Assembly (NCBI GenBank): GCA_002327525.1
Contig: DCWG01000090.1
Coordinates: 9,850-44,432, forward strand
Length of the DNA stretch: 34,583 nt
DNA from: Gammaproteobacteria bacterium UBA2168
Lineage (GTDB): Bacteria > Pseudomonadota > Gammaproteobacteria > Pseudomonadales > Azotimanducaceae
Direction of reading: 5' to 3'
Each line of letters starts with the position of its first letter. Positions within the stretch are counted from its first letter, which is position 1. Both the position numbers and the translations under genes were made by a program. Below, one piece after another: positions 18,885 through 27,519 of this stretch. The notes beneath the pieces are model-generated. The model had not been told where the DNA came from, did no database searches, and saw only the letters and a program-made list of their open reading frames with translations.

Positions 18885-20545
18885 AACGGCGCCTGGCCAT
18901 TATCGTTCGCACCTTCATCCGCTACCGCCTCGACGAGTTGCTGCCTGAAGAGGGACTCCAGAACCTGCCCTGGTGGATACGCACGTTCGCCCGGGCCGCC
19001 CCCTCCCGCTGGCTGCCCAAAGACCCCCAGCCCCCGGGGGTGCGTCTGCGCATGGCGCTGGAAACCCTGGGGCCGGTTTTCGTCAAATTCGGCCAGTTAC
19101 TCTCCACCCGACGCGATCTGCTACCGCCCGAGATCGCAGATGAGCTCACACGCCTACAGGACGATGTCCCGCCCTTTCCGGGGCCTGTGGCACGAGATCT
19201 GACCCGCGCCGCGCTCGGCGAGAGCTATGAGGAGCACATACGGAGTTTCGACGAAAACCCTATCGCCTCAGCCTCCATCGCGCAGGTGCACGGCGCCGTG
19301 CTGCGAGACGGTTCGCAAGTAGTGGTCAAGGTGGTACGGCCGGACATCGCACCCGTGATCGGGGACGACCTCGAAGTGCTGCGCTGGCTCGCCAGTTGGG
19401 TGCATGAGCGTATTCGAGCGCTGCGCCGGCTGCATCTTCCGGAGGTGGTGGCGGATTATGCAGCCACGATACTCAAAGAGCTCGACATGCGACAGGAGGC
19501 GGCCAACACGCAACAGCTGCGCCAGAATTTCGCTGCCTCGCAGCTGCTGTACGTACCGCGCGTGCACCGGCATCTCACTCGTGACAACGTGCTCGTTCTC
19601 GAACGTATAACCGGCATCCCAATCGGCCAGGTCGATCAGCTGCACGAGGCCGGTGTGAACATGGAAGTTCTCGCCAACCGAGGCGTACAGACTTTTTTTA
19701 CCCAGGTGTTCGTACACAACTTCTTTCATGCCGACATGCACCCGGGCAACATCTTCGTCGATGCCCGGGACCCGGAGAGTCCCCGCTACATAGCACTGGA
19801 CTGCGCCATCGTCGGCAGCCTCACGCCGTCGGATCAGGACTATCTGGCGAGGAACCTGGTGGCCTTCTTTAATCGCGACTACCGCCAGGTGGCGCGCCTG
19901 CATCTGGAATCCGGCTGGATCCCCGACAGCACCGACGAGGCCGAGTTCGAACGCGTGATCCGGGAAGTGTGCGACCCGATCTTCGCGAAACCCCTGAACG
20001 AAATCTCCTTTGCCCACTTTCTCGTGGAGCTGTTCCGAACTGCCGCCGAGTTTCAGATGGAGATCCAGCCGCAGCTCGTCCTGCTCCAGAAGACCCTCCT
20101 CTACATCGAAGGGCTCGGCAGGCAGCTGTACCCACAATTGGATCTCTGGGAAACTGCCAAGCCATTCATGGACGAATGGCTGGCAAAGCGTGTGGGACCG
20201 CTCGCGGCGATGCGCAGCTTCACCGAGGCCGCGCCTCAGATACTCGAACACCTGCCGAGGCTTCCGGAGCTAATCATCAACAGCGGCCGGCAGCTGCGCG
20301 CGGTGGAGCATGGCCTTGCCGAACAACGTGCCGCAATCGCCGAGCTGCGTTCGGACCTCGCGCGGATACGTAGCGGGCAACGTTGGCGCCGCTGGGCGGG
20401 CGCGACACTTGCGGTGGTGGCCGCTTTTCTGCTGTGGGAGCCGGTCGCTCGCATGATGGACGGTTTTGACGGTACGGACACTCTCACAGCCTCAGCGGGG
20501 TTGTTCAGCGCCGCCGCCGCGGCCTTCTTACTGCTACGAGGATAA
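18881..20545 (+). CDS. ubiB: UbiB atypical kinase-like protein for ubiquinone synthesis
   Basis: Membrane-anchored member of the ADCK/UbiB protein-kinase-like family needed for ubiquinone synthesis, probably extracting lipid intermediates through ATPase activity. Hallmarks: [14 protein letters not shown] (the KxGQ motif about residues 63-80), the alanine-rich loop SASIAQVHG replacing the glycine-rich loop, [10 protein letters not shown] as catalytic loop (about 280-290), and ALDCAIVG replacing DFG. Two C-terminal membrane segments (about 505-525 and 535-554). ATG 18881 overlaps the ubiJ stop and has GGAG about 8 nt upstream. 554 residues; E. coli has 546. Confidence 0.96.
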   Translation: MKRRLAIIVRTFIRYRLDELLPEEGLQNLPWWIRTFARAAPSRWLPKDPQPPGVRLRMALETLGPVFVKFGQLLSTRRDLLPPEIADELTRLQDDVPPFPGPVARDLTRAALGESYEEHIRSFDENPIASASIAQVHGAVLRDGSQVVVKVVRPDIAPVIGDDLEVLRWLASWVHERIRALRRLHLPEVVADYAATILKELDMRQEAANTQQLRQNFAASQLLYVPRVHRHLTRDNVLVLERITGIPIGQVDQLHEAGVNMEVLANRGVQTFFTQVFVHNFFHADMHPGNIFVDARDPESPRYIALDCAIVGSLTPSDQDYLARNLVAFFNRDYRQVARLHLESGWIPDSTDEAEFERVIREVCDPIFAKPLNEISFAHFLVELFRTAAEFQMEIQPQLVLLQKTLLYIEGLGRQLYPQLDLWETAKPFMDEWLAKRVGPLAAMRSFTEAAPQILEHLPRLPELIINSGRQLRAVEHGLAEQRAAIAELRSDLARIRSGQRWRRWAGATLAVVAAFLLWEPVARMMDGFDGTDTLTASAGLFSAAAAAFLLLRG

Positions 20546-20546
20546 T

Positions 20547-20873
20547 GTGGACATCATCTCCCAACTCACCAGCGTGCTGACCGATCGCCGCGATGCTGAT
20601 CCCGCGCAGTCCTACGTGGCCTCGCTGTATGCCGATGGGACAAACAAAATTCTCGAGAAAGTGGGCGAGGAAGCAACCGAAGTCATTCTCGCCGCCAAAG
20701 ACACGACTCACGGCACGCCGGATGCCGCTCTCATCGGCGAGGTAGCGGATCTATGGTTTCACACCCTGGTGATGCTGGTACACCTCGGGCAGGACCCGCA
20801 GGAGGTGCTCGACACCCTCGCTGAGCGCTTCGGCATCTCGGGCCATACTGAAAAAGCCACCCGGGATACATAA
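20547..20873 (+). CDS. hisE: Phosphoribosyl-ATP pyrophosphatase HisE
   Basis: Second step of histidine synthesis, converting phosphoribosyl-ATP to phosphoribosyl-AMP. The 108-residue MazG-like helical protein shows [18 protein letters not shown] (acidic EExxE metal site about residues 35-48) and [13 protein letters not shown]. The open frame reaches back to 20466, but GTG 20547 has GAGG 5 nt upstream and gives the standard N-terminus ([11 protein letters not shown]). It begins one base after the ubiB stop. hisI, the neighbour in Pseudomonas, is missing here. Confidence 0.94.
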   Translation: MDIISQLTSVLTDRRDADPAQSYVASLYADGTNKILEKVGEEATEVILAAKDTTHGTPDAALIGEVADLWFHTLVMLVHLGQDPQEVLDTLAERFGISGHTEKATRDT

Positions 20874-20926
20874 ACATCTGATAGAACAGCCCCAAATGCC
20901 AGGCACCCACGACCTGCCAGTGGTCT

Positions 20927-20932
20927 TATAAT
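20927..20932 (+). promoter_or_regulatory. Consensus -10 box before tatABC
   Basis: A perfect TATAAT lies 26 nt before the tatA ATG in the hisE-tatA gap. No hexamer close to TTGACA is found 16-18 nt upstream (CACCCA at 17 nt), so it could need an activator or be fortuitous. The tatA ribosome site AAGGAG, 7-8 nt before ATG, is strong. Confidence 0.35.
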
Positions 20933-20958
20933 GGGGCGCAACGACAAGGAGATACCAT

Positions 20959-21216
20959 ATGTCAGGTTTTGGAATGACTGAACTACTGGTCATCCTCGCT
21001 ATCGTGCTGCTCATCTTCGGCCCCAAGCGGTTGAAGACTCTCGGCTCCGATCTCGGCAACGCGATCAAGGGCTTTCGCACGGCGGTGACAGACGAGGACA
21101 AGGCGGTTGACAATGCCCAGGCTGAGAAGGTGATCGAAGGCGAGGTGAACGCACCCGACACCGACGGCGCCTCACAGCCCGAACAGACGGAAAGCAAACA
21201 AAACACGAATGTTTGA
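20959..21216 (+). CDS. tatA: Sec-independent translocase subunit TatA
   Basis: Pore-forming component for export of folded proteins. One N-terminal membrane helix (residues 6-20) is followed by the conserved FGPKRL hinge (residues 20-25), an amphipathic helix ([19 protein letters not shown]) and an acidic unstructured tail. 85 residues. The ribosome site AAGGAG is optimal. It overlaps tatB by 8 nt. Confidence 0.96.
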   Translation: MSGFGMTELLVILAIVLLIFGPKRLKTLGSDLGNAIKGFRTAVTDEDKAVDNAQAEKVIEGEVNAPDTDGASQPEQTESKQNTNV

Positions 21217-21643
21217 TATCGGCTTTCCCGAACTGATGCTGGTGGCCGTGGTCGGCCTGCTGGTCATCGGGCCAGACCGGCTGCCCGAGGCCCTGCGAAC
21301 ACTCGGCCTCTGGTTCGGGCGCATGCGCCGCAGCTTCAATTCGGTGAAAACGGAGATCGAAAAGGAAATCGGCATGGACGAGGTCCGCCATCAACTGCAC
21401 AACGAGGCGGTGATGGACGAGATGAAGCGTATCGAGAAAGAGGTGAAACGCTCTGTCAACGAGCCGATCTCGGCCACGACCGCTGCCGCTCGAGACGTCG
21501 ACCCCGGCACGGCAGGGGTGAGTTCCCGCGAAACCGGGCCAGGTTCGGGCGCAGCCGGGGACGAGGCCGGAGCATCCTCCGAGGCGTTGGCAAACGACCC
21601 CACCGAAAAACCCGTAGAAGAGAAACAAGCCAACGATGGTTGA
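21209..21643 (+). CDS. tatB: Sec-independent translocase subunit TatB
   Basis: Receptor partner of TatC for twin-arginine substrates. The membrane helix [22 protein letters not shown] is recognised by its FDIGFPEL start and GPDRLPEA hinge (about residues 21-28). A long amphipathic charged helix to about residue 85 follows, then a low-complexity Ala/Gly/Ser/Glu tail. It begins 8 nt inside tatA and ends 8 nt inside tatC, with the same start-stop arrangement (ATGNTTGA) both times. 144 residues, normal. Confidence 0.95.
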   Translation: MFDIGFPELMLVAVVGLLVIGPDRLPEALRTLGLWFGRMRRSFNSVKTEIEKEIGMDEVRHQLHNEAVMDEMKRIEKEVKRSVNEPISATTAAARDVDPGTAGVSSRETGPGSGAAGDEAGASSEALANDPTEKPVEEKQANDG

Positions 21644-22394
21644 CGCGGCCGAACACGACACTCAGGTCGACTCAGACGAACAACCCTTCCTGTCGCACAT
21701 CATCGAACTGCGCTCCCGAATACTCCGCGGCCTGGTCATCGTGCTGGCGCTGTTCGTGCCGCTCTACTTCGTGGCAAACGAGCTGTATGCGTTCATCGCT
21801 GCTCCCCTGATGGCACACCTGCCGGACGGCTCGAACATGATCGCCACCGAAGTCGCTTCACCCTTTCTGACCCCTTTCAAGCTCGCAATCCTCACTTCCA
21901 TCTTTGCGGGTATGCCCTTTCTACTGCACCAGATCTGGGCATTCATCTCCCCGGGGCTGTATCTGTATGAGAAGAAATTCGCGATCCCGCTGCTGATCTC
22001 GAGCATCCTGCTCTTCTATCTCGGCACCGCGTTCGCGTATTTTCTGGTGTTTCCGCTCGTGTTCCAGTTTCTGGTCGGCGTCGCCCCCGAGGGCGTGACC
22101 ATGATGACCGACATCAGCCGCTATCTCGATTTCGTGATCAAGATGTTCTTCGCCTTCGGCATCGCCTTCGAGATTCCCATCGCAACCCTGTTACTCGCCT
22201 GGACCGGAATCGCCAGCGCTCAGAGCATGGCAACCAAACGGCCCTACATGATAGTGGGGTGTTTCATCATCGGCATGCTGCTCACCCCCCCCGACGTGAT
22301 TTCGCAGTTGCTGTTGGCCATCCCCGCATGGGTGCTGTTCGAAATTGGTATCGTCTTCGCACGCATGGTCGAGAAGCGGAACGAGATTCACTGA
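21636..22394 (+). CDS. tatC: Sec-independent translocase subunit TatC
   Basis: Polytopic receptor that binds the twin-arginine signal. Six membrane helices can be traced in 252 residues, after the cytoplasmic N-terminus with HIIELRSRI (conserved Glu/Arg of the signal-binding site, about residues 21-29). The [12 protein letters not shown] segment (about residues 170-181) carries the conserved intramembrane Glu. The cytoplasmic tail is short. ATG 21636 overlaps tatB by 8 nt. Confidence 0.97.
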   Translation: MVDAAEHDTQVDSDEQPFLSHIIELRSRILRGLVIVLALFVPLYFVANELYAFIAAPLMAHLPDGSNMIATEVASPFLTPFKLAILTSIFAGMPFLLHQIWAFISPGLYLYEKKFAIPLLISSILLFYLGTAFAYFLVFPLVFQFLVGVAPEGVTMMTDISRYLDFVIKMFFAFGIAFEIPIATLLLAWTGIASAQSMATKRPYMIVGCFIIGMLLTPPDVISQLLLAIPAWVLFEIGIVFARMVEKRNEIH

Positions 22395-22405
22395 TGCCCT
22401 CTCGG

Positions 22406-22430
22406 GGGACGGCCTTGGACTTCGTCCCTT
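22406..22430 (+). terminator. Weak candidate terminator after tatC
   Basis: GGGACG (22406-22411) and CGTCCC (22423-22428) form a 6-bp stem with an 11-nt loop, followed by TTTCG, only 12 nt past the tatC stop. The T tract is short. The same bases can join a larger alternative fold (22410-22488), so this is tentative. Confidence 0.3.
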
Positions 22431-22488
22431 TCGAGCCTCACATCGCGCACGGGTTGATCCGTATCTGACGGACGAGCTTCCAAGGCCG
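22410..22488. repeat. Long imperfect inverted repeat downstream of tatC
   Basis: CGGCCTTGGA (22410-22419) is the exact reverse complement of TCCAAGGCCG (22479-22488). Inside them TCGTCC (22422-22427) and GGACGA (22470-22475) continue the pairing, separated by short unequal bulges. The 42-nt centre is not obviously structured. It lies in the 325-nt tatC-kinase gap and resembles a mobile-element remnant or structured RNA end, but no family is recognised. Confidence 0.45.
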
Positions 22489-22516
22489 CAACGTAACCGC
22501 TGCGCTGTTTACCTCC

Positions 22517-22547
22517 GCCGGCGAGCTCGCCTAAAAGGCTCGCCGGC
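22517..22547. repeat. Ten-bp GC-rich hairpin in the tatC-kinase gap
   Basis: GCCGGCGAGC (22517-22526) and GCTCGCCGGC (22538-22547) pair perfectly around an 11-nt loop. No T run follows on either strand, so it is not a classical terminator. The remainder of the gap to 22719 contains an A/T-richer stretch (22555-22620) and a 7-bp inverted repeat GCCGGGC/GCCCGGC (22649-22655, 22694-22700), but no convincing promoter or gene. Confidence 0.5.
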
Positions 22548-22719
22548 CCTGAGACAAAAGCGGACAGAACTATTTGCTACTTACAGCCCAATTTGTTTCA
22601 GGAAAAACCACTACCCGATGATTCGGCCACGGCGTAGAAACGGCGATTGCCGGGCCGTACGCCAGCCGTAGCGCACATCGATTGTCGCGGCAAGCCCGGC
22701 TTGGCGTTACCCTTACCCC

Positions 22720-23670
22720 ATGACCACCTTCCCCGAGCCACCCCCAGACACGGGCAGCGTCGTTACTCTGGAAGAGACCGACAAACCGCTTCCCAAGATC
22801 CTGAATCCCGGGAACCGCTACGCCTATTTCAAAACCATTGCGCGTGGTGGTAAGTGCATCATCCAGTCATGCAAAGACCTGCACCTGGGGCGGGTCGTTT
22901 GCTACAAGAAACTTCGCCCCGAGTTCGAGAATGACGCCGTCGAGCAACAGCGCTTCCTGCGCGAGGCGCGCATCAGCGCAATGCTGCAACACCCGAACAC
23001 CGTGCCCACCTACGAACTCGGCCGCACCAACCGTGGCCACTATTATTTCACGATGAAACTGGTGCACGGGTACACACTGCGCGAGGTGCTCGACTACCGG
23101 GAACGCTATGATTTCGGCCAGCTGATCGACGTCGTGCAGCAGGTGACCAACGCACTGGAATACGCCCACGCCTGCCGCGTGGTGCACCGGGACATCAAAC
23201 CGGAGAACATCCTGATCGGTCCTTTTGGCGAGGTACTCATCCTCGACTGGGGCCTCGCAAAGGTCTGGAGCGAAACCGAACAGGCGCAGCTCGACGATGC
23301 AACGGCCGCCACCATCAGCACGGAACAGGTGTCACATCTGACCGGCCAGGGCAAGCTACAGGGCACGATAACCTACATGTCGCCAGAGCAGATCCGCCGC
23401 GACCCGGCTATCGACTACCGCAGCGACATATACAGCATAGGCGTGGTGCTGTTCGAGGTTCTGTGTGGACGCCCGCCATTTACCGGCGAGACAGTCAATG
23501 ATGTACGTGAGCAGATCCTCCAGACAGAGCCCGTACCGCCATCGACCTATTCGAAATTTCCCATCCCGGCGTTGCTCGATAAAGCCGCACATCGGTGTAT
23601 TGCCAAGGACCCGGAGGCACGCCTGTTGGATTGCCAACAACTGCGTCGGATACTCAACGAAGAATGGTGA
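22720..23670 (+). CDS. Soluble eukaryotic-type Ser/Thr protein kinase
   Basis: A 316-residue protein that is essentially one Hanks-type kinase domain (about residues 34-316), with no membrane segment or sensor domain. Visible: VVCYKKL with Lys63 or Lys64 as the ATP lysine, Glu82 in the C helix (FLREARISAMLQHPN), HRDIKPEN with catalytic Asp158 and Asn163, Asp176-Trp-Gly (LDWGLAK) in place of DFG, SPEQ in place of APE, and DIYSIGVVLFEVL. The glycine-rich loop is degenerate (ARGGKCII, lacking the first and third Gly). The catalytic residues suggest an active kinase; the substrate is unknown. ATG 22720 has no clear ribosome site. It lies 324 nt upstream of the class II glutamine synthetase, with that gene's NtrC/sigma-54 control region between. 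Confidence 0.88.
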   Translation: MTTFPEPPPDTGSVVTLEETDKPLPKILNPGNRYAYFKTIARGGKCIIQSCKDLHLGRVVCYKKLRPEFENDAVEQQRFLREARISAMLQHPNTVPTYELGRTNRGHYYFTMKLVHGYTLREVLDYRERYDFGQLIDVVQQVTNALEYAHACRVVHRDIKPENILIGPFGEVLILDWGLAKVWSETEQAQLDDATAATISTEQVSHLTGQGKLQGTITYMSPEQIRRDPAIDYRSDIYSIGVVLFEVLCGRPPFTGETVNDVREQILQTEPVPPSTYSKFPIPALLDKAAHRCIAKDPEARLLDCQQLRRILNEEW

Positions 23671-23708
23671 GCCGCAGGTAGAACAACGCACAATCATCGG
23701 GCGATACT

Positions 23709-23755
23709 CGCACCGCGTTGGCGCATCCCGGGTTTTCACGCACTATTTTAGTGCA
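23709..23755 (+). promoter_or_regulatory. Pair of NtrC-type enhancer sites upstream of glnII
   Basis: Site 1 is CGCACCGCGTTGGCGCA (23709-23725) and site 2 CGCACTATTTTAGTGCA (23739-23755). Both fit the NtrC dyad GCAC-N7-GTGC, site 2 exactly and site 1 with one mismatch. Their centres are 30 bp apart, about three helical turns, the spacing seen in paired NtrC enhancers such as that of E. coli glnA. They lie about 190-220 bp before the predicted sigma-54 start. Confidence 0.65.
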
Positions 23756-23908
23756 TAGTTGGATGCGTGCGGCCCTGACCGAATCCATGCCGAGGCATCC
23801 TTCCGGGGTTTGCGTGCGGGCTCCCAGCTCAGTAGATACGGGGACCGTGGAGCGAACCGGCATGCTCAGAGTCCGCGATGACAAACGATCCCCGGCGGGC
23901 GTTCAAAA

Positions 23909-23926
23909 ACGGAACGCTTTTTGCCT
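23909..23926 (+). promoter_or_regulatory. Sigma-54 promoter of glnII
   Basis: GG at 23911-23912 and GC at 23923-23924 are separated by exactly 10 nt within CGGAACGCTTTTTGCC, a good match to the -24/-12 consensus TGGCACG-N4-TTGC. Transcription would begin near 23936, leaving a leader of about 59 nt before the ATG. Two NtrC-type sites lie upstream. Confidence 0.7.
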
Positions 23927-23994
23927 ATATCCAAAAAGGAGCACGAGGGTTGATCCTTAAACACACAACACACTCCGAGGAGACACACACAATA

Positions 23995-25008
23995 ATGAAA
24001 TCCAAGTTGGAATACATATGGCTGGACGGCTACAAGCCGACACAGAGCCTGCGCAGCAAGACCCGCGTCGAATCCGACTTCGGCGGAACACTGGAAGAAT
24101 GCCCTATGTGGGCATTCGATGGCAGCTCCACCGAGCAGGCTGACGGCAGCGATTCTGATTGCCTTTTGGAGCCCGTGGCCATTTTCCCGGATCCCGACCG
24201 CAAGAGCGCCTATCTCGTCATGACAGAAGTACTGAATGCAGACGGCACCGCACACGAGTCCAATGGGCGCGCCACGATCGATGAAGCCGACGACGACGAC
24301 GATTTCTGGTTCGGATTCGAGCAGGAATACTTTCTGTGGGACCCGGTGACCAACCTGCCGCCTGGCTTCCCGCATCGCGGCTACCCGCGTCCTCAGGGTC
24401 CCTTCTACTGCTCTGTCGGCGGTAACAACAGCTACGGTCGCCCGTGCATCGAGGAGCATCTGGATATGTGTTTGGAGGCCGGCATCAACGTCGAGGGCAT
24501 CAATGCCGAGGTGGCGGCCGGTCAGTGGGAGTTTCAGGTGTTCGCAAAAGGCGCCAAGCGCGCCGGTGACGAGACCTGGATCGCCCGCTACCTGCTCGAA
24601 CGCACCGCCGAGAAGCATGGCTACGCCATCGAATGGCACCCGAAACCGCTGGGCGATACCGACTGGAACGGCTCCGGCATGCACGCCAACTTCTCCAACG
24701 GCCCCATGCGCGAGTCAGGCAGTGAAGACACGTTCACCCGTATCTGCGAACAGTTCAGTAAGAACATCGGCCGTCACATCAGCGTGTATGGCGCCGACAA
24801 CGAACAGCGTCTGACGGGCCAGCACGAAACCCAGGCGATCGACCAGTTCAGCTACGGCATATCAGACCGCGGTGCGTCCATCCGAATTCCGGTGGGCACC
24901 ATCGACGACGGCTGGAAGGGCCGCCTGGAAGACCGTCGCCCGGCATCCAACGCGGATCCGTACAAGGTTGCTGCGGCGATCGTCAAAACGACGAAGGAAG
25001 TGTTCTGA
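23995..25008 (+). CDS. glnII: Glutamine synthetase, class II (eukaryote-like, GSII)
   Basis: ATP-dependent formation of glutamine from glutamate and ammonium. This is the short GSII form of 337 residues, clearly different from the 470-residue GSI at 28970. Signatures: WAFDGSSTEQA (residues 39-49), the metal/ATP glutamates in GFEQEYF (Glu109, Glu111), NAEVAAGQWEFQV, DWNGSGMHANFS, and near the end DRRPASNADPY. An acidic run DEADDDDD precedes the active-site strand. The frame opens at 23878, but ATG 23995 gives the normal start and lies about 59 nt after the predicted sigma-54 start site. GAGGAG is 13 nt upstream, rather far. No GSI-type adenylylation tyrosine is present, so control is probably transcriptional. 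A strong terminator follows at 25036. Confidence 0.93.
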   Translation: MKSKLEYIWLDGYKPTQSLRSKTRVESDFGGTLEECPMWAFDGSSTEQADGSDSDCLLEPVAIFPDPDRKSAYLVMTEVLNADGTAHESNGRATIDEADDDDDFWFGFEQEYFLWDPVTNLPPGFPHRGYPRPQGPFYCSVGGNNSYGRPCIEEHLDMCLEAGINVEGINAEVAAGQWEFQVFAKGAKRAGDETWIARYLLERTAEKHGYAIEWHPKPLGDTDWNGSGMHANFSNGPMRESGSEDTFTRICEQFSKNIGRHISVYGADNEQRLTGQHETQAIDQFSYGISDRGASIRIPVGTIDDGWKGRLEDRRPASNADPYKVAAAIVKTTKEVF

Positions 25009-25035
25009 GGACGGCTTCCTCCCGCGTGATCGCAG

Positions 25036-25057
25036 CGGGCCCTTCGGGGCCCGTTTT
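25036..25057 (+). terminator. Rho-independent terminator of glnII
   Basis: CGGGCCC (25036-25042) and GGGCCCG (25047-25053) form a 7-bp stem closed by a C(TTCG)G tetraloop and followed by TTTT (25054-25057). It lies 28 nt after the glnII stop. Very good match. Confidence 0.88.
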
Positions 25058-25101
25058 CGTTGCTCGCCCCTACCCGAATCCAGCCCTGGGAAGTGGACAC
25101 C

Positions 25102-25230
25102 ATGGCTGAAATTGCCCGGCTGCGGGATCAGCTCAACGAGGCCCCTGAGTCCGAAAGAAGGCCCATTCGGCGCAAGCCAGCCGTGCTGCAGCAGAAACTG
25201 GCTGTACGCGTGGAAAGCTTCGGCCGCTGA
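25102..25230 (+). CDS. Possible 42-residue small protein, unknown
   Basis: ATG 25102 opens 42 codons ending at TGA 25228-25230, 3 nt before the end of the convergent dtd gene. A GGGAAG stretch lies about 9 nt upstream. The product is charged and helix-prone (AEIARLRDQLNEAPESERR, then IRRKPAVLQQKLAVRVE). Against it: it follows a strong terminator with no visible promoter of its own, and I recognise no family. It fills an otherwise empty gap, which is the main reason to list it. Confidence 0.3.
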   Translation: MAEIARLRDQLNEAPESERRPIRRKPAVLQQKLAVRVESFGR

Positions 25231-25233
25231 GCG

Positions 25234-25671
25234 TTACTTTTCCAACAGAAACGTAACCGGTCCGTCGTTGACGAGTGCCACCTGCATCTCGGCCCCGAAC
25301 CGCCCCTCCTGCACCCGCCCCCCCTGCGCCTTCAGACGTGCGATCAGATACTTGTACAACCGCTCGGCCTGATCCGGGGGAGCCGCCGTGCTGAAGCCCG
25401 GACGTTTGCCCTTGCTGGTGTCTCCGGCGAGGGTGAATTGCGAGACGACGAGAATCTCGCCCCCTACATCCTGAACGGAACGATTCATCGGTTTGTCGGC
25501 ATCGGGGAAGATCCTCAATCCGAGCGTCTTCTCGGCGAGCCAATCGGCCTGCGTCTCGCCGTCATCGGGGAAAACGCCCACGAACGCCAGCAATCCCCGT
25601 TCGATTTCCGCGACGCATTCACCCTCGAGGCCCACACTCGCGCCGGATACCCGCTGCAACAACACGCGCAT
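25234..25671 (-). CDS. dtd: D-aminoacyl-tRNA deacylase
   Basis: Hydrolyses D-amino acids (and glycine mischarged on tRNA-Ala) from tRNA, a translation quality-control step. 145 residues with both family motifs: SQFTL (VVSQFTLAGDT, about residue 78) and GPVT (NDGPVTFLLEK at the C-terminus), plus KGKRPGFS. ATG 25671 lies 4 nt after the typA stop, so typA-dtd form one unit. Length normal. Confidence 0.95.
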   Translation of the reverse strand: MRVLLQRVSGASVGLEGECVAEIERGLLAFVGVFPDDGETQADWLAEKTLGLRIFPDADKPMNRSVQDVGGEILVVSQFTLAGDTSKGKRPGFSTAAPPDQAERLYKYLIARLKAQGGRVQEGRFGAEMQVALVNDGPVTFLLEK

Positions 25672-25675
25672 GAGG

Positions 25676-27475
25676 TCAGGAAGCGCGCTTGCGCTCCACC
25701 TCTTTCAGATGACGCTTGCGCACACGGATGGCTTTTGGCGTGACCTCCACCAGCTCGTCGTCCTCGATGAACTCGAGCGCCTGCTCGAGCGTATGGCGCA
25801 CCGGGGCCGACAAGAGGATATTCTCATCGCTGCCGGCGGCACGTATGTTGGTGAGCTTCTTCTCCTTCATTGGATTGACCGTGAGGTCGTTGTTGCGGCT
25901 GTGAATGCCGACCACCATACCCTCGTATACCGGATCGTTGGGCGCAATCATCAAGCGCCCTCGATTCTGCAGATTGAAAAGCGCAAAACCGACCGCCTTG
26001 CCCTCCGCATTGGAGATGAGCACGCCGCTGCTGCGTTTGGCGATGTCACCGCCGACCCGGGGTCCGAAACCAGCACCGGCGAAGGTCATGATGCCCGTGC
26101 CGGACGTGATGGAGAGAAAAATCAGGCGAAAGCCCATGAGTGCCCTTGTGGCGATTCGGTAGCGCAGCAGCACGCGGCCGAGACCATCCGGCTGCATGTC
26201 GATCAAAGCGCCGCGCCGCTCTCCGAGCGCCTCCATCACTTTGCCCTGATGCGCTTCCTCGACATCCACACTCAGTTCCTCGAACGGCTCCATCAGGATA
26301 CCGTCGACTTCCTTGCTGATCACGTGCGGGCGGGACACCGCCAGCTCGTACCCCTCGCGGCGCATGCTCTCGATCAGGACCGACAAATGCAGCTCGCCGC
26401 GTCCGGACACCAGAAAACGATCAGGGTCGTCGGTTTCTGCCACGCCAAGGGCCACGTTGTGTGAGGCCTCCCGCCACAGCCTTTCCTTCAGCTGCCGGCT
26501 CGTCAGGAAGTCACCCTCCTTACCGGCGAACGGTGAAGTATTCACGCAGAACATCATTGTGAGTGTCGGCTCGTCCACAGTTAGAGGCGGCAGCGCCTCC
26601 GGTCGTTCCAGGCTCGCGATGGTGTCCGAAATGGCGATGTCTTCAATACCCGTCACGCAGACGATGTCTCCGGCGCCGGCAGAGTCGAGCTCGAAGCGCT
26701 CGAGTCCGTAGTAGCCGAGCACACCGAGCACCCGTGCCCTGCGCACGATACCGTCACGGCTGACCACAGCAACCTGTGTGTTGCGATTCAGCGTACCGCG
26801 GCTGATGCGTCCCACGCCCATCACGCCCACGTAGCTCGAATAGTCGAGTGAGGAAACCTGCATCTGCAGCGGTCCGTCGAGGTCTACCTCTGGCGCCGGC
26901 ACACGTTTCACGATCTCGTCTAGCAGCGGGGTTATATCATCCGCCAGCACCTCCGGGGATTCACCGGCAACGCCGTGCAGAGCGGATGCATAGATGATGG
27001 GAAAGTCGAGTTGCTCATCCGTCGCGCCGAGAGAATCGAACAGATCGAACACCTCATCGATGGCCCGGTACGGGTCGGCACCGTCGCGATCTACCTTGTT
27101 CACCACCAGAATCGGTTTCAAGCCCCTCGCGAAGGCCTTCTGGGTCACGAAACGCGTCTGTGGCATCGGTCCTTCCACCGCATCTACTAGCAGCAGCACC
27201 GAATCCACCATGGACATGATGCGTTCCACCTCGCCGCCGAAATCCGCGTGTCCTGGCGTGTCGACAATGTTGATGCGGCAATCCTGGTAGTCGATAGCAG
27301 TGTTTTTCGAGAGTATGGTGATACCACGCTCGCGCTCGAGATCGTTGCTGTCCATCACACGCTCGCGCGCGGACAGATCGACGGTGCCTGTCTGCCGGAG
27401 CAGACAGTCCACCAGCGTGGTTTTGCCGTGATCCACGTGGGCGATGATGGCGACGTTGCGAAGCTTGTCTGTCAC
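25676..27475 (-). CDS. typA: Ribosome-associated translational GTPase TypA/BipA
   Basis: EF-G-like GTPase that binds the 70S ribosome and supports 50S assembly and growth under stress. GTPase motifs: G1 AHVDHGKTT (residues 12-20), G2 RGITI, G3 DTPGHAD (about 72-78), G4 NKVDRDGA, then domains II, III and V and the BipA-specific C-terminal domain ([21 protein letters not shown], of which NDLTVNP is diagnostic). 599 residues; E. coli has 607. The start is GTG 27475, matching the E. coli start ([14 protein letters not shown]). Divergent from the PP-loop gene, with 44 nt between start codons. In E. coli typA also diverges from glnA. Confidence 0.97.
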   Translation of the reverse strand: MTDKLRNVAIIAHVDHGKTTLVDCLLRQTGTVDLSARERVMDSNDLERERGITILSKNTAIDYQDCRINIVDTPGHADFGGEVERIMSMVDSVLLLVDAVEGPMPQTRFVTQKAFARGLKPILVVNKVDRDGADPYRAIDEVFDLFDSLGATDEQLDFPIIYASALHGVAGESPEVLADDITPLLDEIVKRVPAPEVDLDGPLQMQVSSLDYSSYVGVMGVGRISRGTLNRNTQVAVVSRDGIVRRARVLGVLGYYGLERFELDSAGAGDIVCVTGIEDIAISDTIASLERPEALPPLTVDEPTLTMMFCVNTSPFAGKEGDFLTSRQLKERLWREASHNVALGVAETDDPDRFLVSGRGELHLSVLIESMRREGYELAVSRPHVISKEVDGILMEPFEELSVDVEEAHQGKVMEALGERRGALIDMQPDGLGRVLLRYRIATRALMGFRLIFLSITSGTGIMTFAGAGFGPRVGGDIAKRSSGVLISNAEGKAVGFALFNLQNRGRLMIAPNDPVYEGMVVGIHSRNNDLTVNPMKEKKLTNIRAAGSDENILLSAPVRHTLEQALEFIEDDELVEVTPKAIRVRKRHLKEVERKRAS

Positions 27476-27519
27476 TGACGGTAACTCTAGACTGCGCGGC
27501 CAAAAAAAGGGGCGCGATT

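Noticed and set aside
19268..20251. 327-codon minus-strand frame opposite ubiB
   Set aside because: Shadow of the ubiB coding sequence; His-rich product without domains.
22393..22468. Short frame starting at ATG 22393 overlapping the tatC stop
   Set aside because: Only 24 codons, no ribosome site, and its bases are explained by the inverted repeats.
25493..26464. 323-codon plus-strand frame opposite typA and dtd
   Set aside because: It spans two well-identified minus-strand genes and their junction, so it cannot be real alongside them.
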